The notes under the pieces are model-generated. The model saw only the letters and a program-made list of their open reading frames with translations, did no database searches and had not been told where the DNA came from. From Anaerolineaceae bacterium (GTDB lineage Bacteria > Chloroflexota > Anaerolineae > Anaerolineales > Anaerolineaceae), in contig DLXG01000140.1 of NCBI GenBank assembly GCA_003448875.1, positions 1 to 9,742 of the forward strand: a stretch of 9,742 bases of DNA. Reading direction: 5' to 3'. Positions 7,025-9,742 of the stretch are shown here, piece by piece (position 1 is the first letter of the stretch; the number at the start of each line of letters is the position of its first letter). The translations under genes were made by a program, and so were the position numbers.

Positions 7025-7750
7025 ATGGAAAACTCTTCCCCTAATATTCAAAAACCGAGTGTAACATCCCCGCGTCGCCATGGCGCATGGTTTGGCTTGA
7101 TTTTAATTCTGGCGGGTATGATCATCTTTGCCCAACAGGCCGGCTGGCTCGGCCCGCGTTTTAACTGGTGGGCCTTATTTATCCTCATCCCCGCCTTCGG
7201 TTCGTTAACAGGCACGTATTATGCCGTCCGATCCAGCGGTAAATTCAACGCCGCCGCGCGCAGCAGCCTCGGTAGTGCTCTCATTCTTTTCACTCTGACC
7301 TTCATCTTCCTGTTCGGTCTGGACTGGTCGGTGTGGTGGCCGCTGATGGTCATTGCGCCGGGGTTTGCCATCCTGCTCAACGGCTTCGGCGGCAGAGAAA
7401 TGCTCAACATGGCATTTTGGATCGGGCTGGGTGCCATGTATCTGGGATTCGGCTTCTTGGGCATCAACACCGGCTGGATGGATTTGGCCCGGCGCTTCGA
7501 GCCCTATAACTGGTGGGCGATTGCCATCCTCATCCCCGCTTTTGGAGCCTTCGTCAGTGCCCTGCTGGGCATTCTTAATCAGGAAAAATTTGGCAATGTG
7601 CTGGGGCTGACCATTTTTGGTCTGCTGGTGACTGCCACCGGCTTGATTGGCTTCTTCTCGGCCAACTGGACGCTGCTCGGGCCGGTATTGTTGATTGTGG
7701 CCGGTCTCGGTATTTTGCTGGGTATTTTCAGCGAAAGAAAGCGCGAATAA
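7025..7750 (+). CDS. Internally duplicated multi-helix membrane protein, function unknown
   Basis: A 241-residue protein with a short polar N-terminus (about 1-20), roughly eight hydrophobic segments and a charged tail S-E-R-K-R-E. It consists of two homologous halves offset by about 115 residues: N47-W-W-A-L-F-I-L-I-P-A-F-G matches N162-W-W-A-I-A-I-L-I-P-A-F-G, and W101-S-V-W-W-P-L-M-V-I-A-P-G matches W215-T-L-L-G-P-V-L-L-I-V-A-G. The segments recall the small Trp/Gly-rich LiaI/LiaF-like or DUF5668-like helical bundles, which often sit with envelope-stress genes, but no catalytic motif is visible and the assignment is tentative. The ATG has only a weak ribosome site (AGG at 7013-7015, nine bases away). 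It is a single-gene unit, with the promoter and attenuator-like hairpin upstream and a strong terminator downstream. Confidence 0.88.
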   Translation: MENSSPNIQKPSVTSPRRHGAWFGLILILAGMIIFAQQAGWLGPRFNWWALFILIPAFGSLTGTYYAVRSSGKFNAAARSSLGSALILFTLTFIFLFGLDWSVWWPLMVIAPGFAILLNGFGGREMLNMAFWIGLGAMYLGFGFLGINTGWMDLARRFEPYNWWAIAILIPAFGAFVSALLGILNQEKFGNVLGLTIFGLLVTATGLIGFFSANWTLLGPVLLIVAGLGILLGIFSERKRE

Positions 7751-7763
7751 GGCCATTTACGCC

Positions 7764-7813
7764 TCATCCCGCCGTCCAAATACCGGTCTCAGGGACGGCG
7801 GGATGAATTTTTT
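7764..7813 (+). terminator. Strong Rho-independent terminator
   Basis: A perfect 14-bp stem, TCATCCCGCCGTCC (7764-7777) with GGACGGCGGGATGA (7793-7806), has a 15-base loop and is followed by A then six T (7808-7813). It begins 14 bases after the stop of the membrane-protein gene and separates it from msrP. Confidence 0.92.
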
Positions 7814-7888
7814 ATCCCGCAAATGAGAAAGCAGGTGTCTCGATCGGGCTTTTCGCAATCAAATGACTGCACAACCCTCGATGGATGT

Positions 7889-7917
7889 TTGAAAAAAAAC
7901 CTCATATCTGGTAAGGT
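7889..7917 (+). promoter_or_regulatory. Probable promoter of msrPQ
   Basis: A TTGAAA -35 box (7889-7894) and a TAAGGT -10 box (7912-7917) are 17 bases apart, the spacer starting with an A-run. The -35 is good but the -10 matches consensus only at its three most conserved positions. The start would be near 7924, with a leader of about 50 bases. Nothing else was recognised in the gap 7814-7974. Confidence 0.5.
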
Positions 7918-7974
7918 TAATTGGGTAGAACATATCCAATTTTTAGAATCCTGCCCGAAATGGATTAACCTGCC

Positions 7975-8922
7975 ATGCGAAAGATAGATGTTCCTAAAAT
8001 TCCCTCTTCGGAAATTACACCCGAACAGGTTTACCTCAACCGACGGCAATTCATTAAACTGGCCGCTGTGGGCGCAGCCGGTTCTCTGCTGGCTGCCTGT
8101 GGTGTAAAGACCACCTCGCAGGGTGAAAACACCCCAACTGACATCAGTGAACGACCCCGTGACGAACTAGGCGACCCGGCCAATTCCTTTGAAGAAATCA
8201 CCAATTACAACAATTATTACGAATTTACCATGGTCAAAGAGGGTGTCGCCTCGCTGGCGAAAAACTTCCCCACCAGCCCGTGGCAGGTGGAAGTCGGCGG
8301 TCTGGTTCACAAGCCGCGCATCTTCGACATGGATGACTTGCGCCGCTTTCCGCAAGAAGAAAGAGTGTACCGCCTGCGCTGCGTGGAAGGCTGGTCTATG
8401 GTCATCCCCTGGCTGGGTTTTCCCCTTTCGCTCTTGTTGAAAGAAGTTGAGCCGATGACCAGCGCGGCCTTTGTCAAGTTCACCACCATTGTGGATCGTG
8501 AAAACATGCCCGGTGTGAAAAGCCCGTTTTATCCATGGCCGTACACCGAAGGCCTGCGGCTGGACGAAGCCTATCACGACCTGACCTTGCTGGTTACCGG
8601 GCTTTACGGCAAAGACTTGCTTCCTCAAAATGGTGCGCCGCTGCGTCTGGCCGTGCCGTGGAAGTACGGCTTCAAAAGCAGCAAGGCGATTGTCAAAATC
8701 GAACTAACCGAGAGTACGCCGCCTACTTTCTGGAACATTGTTGCGCCGAATGAGTACGGTTTTTACGCCAATGTGAATCCGCAAGTACCCCACCCGCGCT
8801 GGTCACAAGCCACAGAACGGCGCATTGGAGAAAACCGCCGCCGCGAAACCCTGCTGTTCAACGGTTATGCCGAACAGGTCGGCCAGTTATACGCCAACAT
8901 GGATTTGCGAGTCAATTATTGA
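7975..8922 (+). CDS. msrP: Protein-methionine-sulfoxide reductase catalytic subunit MsrP
   Basis: A 315-residue molybdopterin enzyme of the YedY/MsrP family, which reduces methionine sulfoxide in exported proteins using electrons from MsrQ. The N-terminus carries a twin-arginine signal, N-R23-R24-Q-F-I-K, followed by a hydrophobic stretch, so it should be exported folded with its cofactor. The molybdenum-ligating cysteine is C136 in R-L-R-C-V-E-G-W-S-M-V-I-P-W-L-G-F-P-L, a hallmark of the family. P-W-K-Y-G-F-K-S near 228-235 is also typical. The signal region ends in L39-A-A-C42, a good lipobox, so the protein may be anchored by lipid to the outer membrane face instead of being released. The ATG is the only usable start, because an in-frame TAA lies at 7966-7968, but it has no clear Shine-Dalgarno. 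msrQ follows after seven bases. Confidence 0.95.
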   Translation: MRKIDVPKIPSSEITPEQVYLNRRQFIKLAAVGAAGSLLAACGVKTTSQGENTPTDISERPRDELGDPANSFEEITNYNNYYEFTMVKEGVASLAKNFPTSPWQVEVGGLVHKPRIFDMDDLRRFPQEERVYRLRCVEGWSMVIPWLGFPLSLLLKEVEPMTSAAFVKFTTIVDRENMPGVKSPFYPWPYTEGLRLDEAYHDLTLLVTGLYGKDLLPQNGAPLRLAVPWKYGFKSSKAIVKIELTESTPPTFWNIVAPNEYGFYANVNPQVPHPRWSQATERRIGENRRRETLLFNGYAEQVGQLYANMDLRVNY

Positions 8923-8929
8923 AACGCCG

Positions 8930-9634
8930 ATGAAACACTGGTCACGTTTGCAATGGACGGTTCACATATTATGCTGGCTGCCGCTGGTCATTTTAGTGGC
9001 CGCCTACCTCACCGATAACCTGACCATCAACCCGATTCAGGCGGCCACCCAGCGCTCGGGGGATGTTGCCATCATCATCCTGCTGGCTTCGCTGGCGATG
9101 ACACCCCTGCACATCCTCTTCAACCTGCCCCAACTGCTCAAACTGCGCCGGCCGTTGGGTCTGTATGCCTTTTTTTACGCCACGCTCCACATGCTCACCT
9201 ATACCGGCTGGGATTATCAGTTTGATTTCAACCTGATCGTGGCCTCGATTGCCGATAAACCTTACTTAATTGCAGGACTGCTGGCGCTCAGCCTGTTAAC
9301 CCCCCTTGCACTCACCTCGCACCGCTGGTGGCAAATGGCCCTTGGTAAAGCCTGGAAGCGTATCCACATGCTGGTTTATGGGATTGCCGTTCTGGCAGTC
9401 ATCCATCTAGCAATGGCCGTCAAGGGCGACTTTTTACGCCTGCAAGGGGATATCTGGAAACCGCTGGCGGCTTCTCTGGTACTGAGCCTGCTTCTCATCG
9501 TGCGCATTCCGCCCCTGCGCCGGGTGTTGACAGCCCGTCACCGCAGAGGACGGCTGGTAAAAATTAACCGCCAGCCTGCCCGCAAAGCCGCTGCCCACAC
9601 CCCCTCAGAGGTGACTGCTCCCGAAGGCGAATAA
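8930..9634 (+). CDS. msrQ: Haem-binding membrane subunit MsrQ
   Basis: A 234-residue protein of the ferric-reductase-like transmembrane family, the quinol- or flavin-linked electron donor of MsrP. It has about six membrane segments. [15 protein letters not shown] (73-87), P-L-A-L-T-S (125-130), and L-G-K-A-W-K-R-I-H (138-146) are family hallmarks. H87, H146 and H159 match in spacing (59 and 13) the haem-ligand histidines of E. coli MsrQ. The start at 8930 is chosen because M-K-H-W-S-R-L-Q begins the typical first helix seven bases after msrP. An upstream in-frame ATG at 8825 would add 35 residues read inside msrP in another frame, with no family likeness. No Shine-Dalgarno is visible, so translational coupling to msrP is likely. 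The basic, Ala/Pro-rich tail after about 205 is longer than usual, and its last codons overlap the opposite gene. Confidence 0.93.
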   Translation: MKHWSRLQWTVHILCWLPLVILVAAYLTDNLTINPIQAATQRSGDVAIIILLASLAMTPLHILFNLPQLLKLRRPLGLYAFFYATLHMLTYTGWDYQFDFNLIVASIADKPYLIAGLLALSLLTPLALTSHRWWQMALGKAWKRIHMLVYGIAVLAVIHLAMAVKGDFLRLQGDIWKPLAASLVLSLLLIVRIPPLRRVLTARHRRGRLVKINRQPARKAAAHTPSEVTAPEGE

Positions 9635-9742
9635 AAACATCAGGTCATTGACATTGGTCTGGGTTGGGCCGGTGCGAATCAAATCCCCCAGCGCATCGAA
9701 GAAGTGATACGAATCGTTCCTCTCGAGGTAGTCCTCCGGTTT
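9605..9742 (-). CDS. Glycerate 2-kinase (MOFRL family), C-terminal end (partial)
   Basis: Reading the minus strand from the window edge, 45 codons are open to the TGA at 9605-9607. The peptide contains [14 protein letters not shown] and [11 protein letters not shown], the signature near the C-terminus of MOFRL-type glycerate kinases, often annotated as hydroxypyruvate reductase/TtuD. These phosphorylate D-glycerate to 2-phosphoglycerate, feeding lower glycolysis. Most of the gene lies outside the window to the right. It is convergent with msrQ and overlaps its last 30 bases, with no terminator hairpin seen between them. Confidence 0.87.
   Translation of the reverse strand, partial: KPEDYLERNDSYHFFDALGDLIRTGPTQTNVNDLMFLFAFGSSHL

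Noticed and set aside
6855..7064. Plus-strand open frame of 69 codons beginning with TTG in the divergent region
   Set aside because: It starts inside the -35 box, runs through the terminator hairpin and overlaps the membrane-protein gene in another frame. It has no ribosome site or recognisable domain.
7205..7756. Minus-strand open frame of 183 codons opposite the membrane-protein gene
   Set aside because: Gln/Glu-rich antisense shadow of a hydrophobic protein, and it ends across the neighbouring terminator side without a promoter or ribosome site.
8825..8929. Upstream ATG that would extend msrQ by 35 residues
   Set aside because: The extension is read within msrP in a shifted frame and resembles no MsrQ. 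The ATG at 8930 gives the typical N-terminus.

Overview
The window reads as ordinary bacterial chromosome, about 55% GC, densely coded, with five complete housekeeping or transport genes, one complete gene of unknown function and partial genes at both ends. The style of the genes suggests an Anaerolineae-like member of the Chloroflexota: a stand-alone ECF cassette with a fused ATPase, an M16C protease of the PreP type, and an MsrP with a lipobox, as expected where there is no free periplasm. This placement is inference from protein style only. No tRNA, rRNA, CRISPR array, insertion sequence or phage gene was seen.

Layout. Positions 1-144 (+) are the last 47 codons of a probable MFS transporter. 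Directly behind it, with its own Shine-Dalgarno, is a 968-residue M16C metalloprotease (157-3063, +). A perfect inverted repeat at 3102-3139 forms a shared bidirectional terminator between this gene and the convergent ECF operon. That operon runs leftward from a near-consensus promoter at 6727-6755: fused double ATPase (6661-5036), an enlarged substrate-binding S protein (5001-4063), then the EcfT coupling protein (4035-3160). Together they can build a complete dedicated vitamin/cofactor-type importer whose substrate cannot be named from sequence.

The 363-base divergent region 6662-7024 is the most interesting non-coding stretch. Besides the leftward ECF promoter it has a rightward TTGAAA-17-TATGAT promoter whose predicted start lies at the foot of a 15-bp hairpin with a T-run, so a terminator sits immediately behind the promoter. 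This looks like an attenuator, or a very short RNA gene, upstream of a 241-residue membrane protein (7025-7750, +) built from two copies of the same roughly 115-residue unit. That gene ends in a textbook terminator (7764-7813).

Positions 7975-9634 (+) encode msrP and msrQ, the two-gene system that repairs oxidised methionine in exported proteins: MsrQ (membrane haem protein) passes electrons to MsrP (Tat-exported molybdoenzyme). The 3' end of msrQ overlaps by 30 bp the convergent end of a glycerate 2-kinase-type gene (9605-9742, -), which leaves the window on the right.

No wholly new multi-gene system is apparent. The points worth a second look are the promoter-terminator leader, the internally duplicated membrane protein, the enlarged S component, the Tat-plus-lipobox MsrP and the coding overlap at msrQ.
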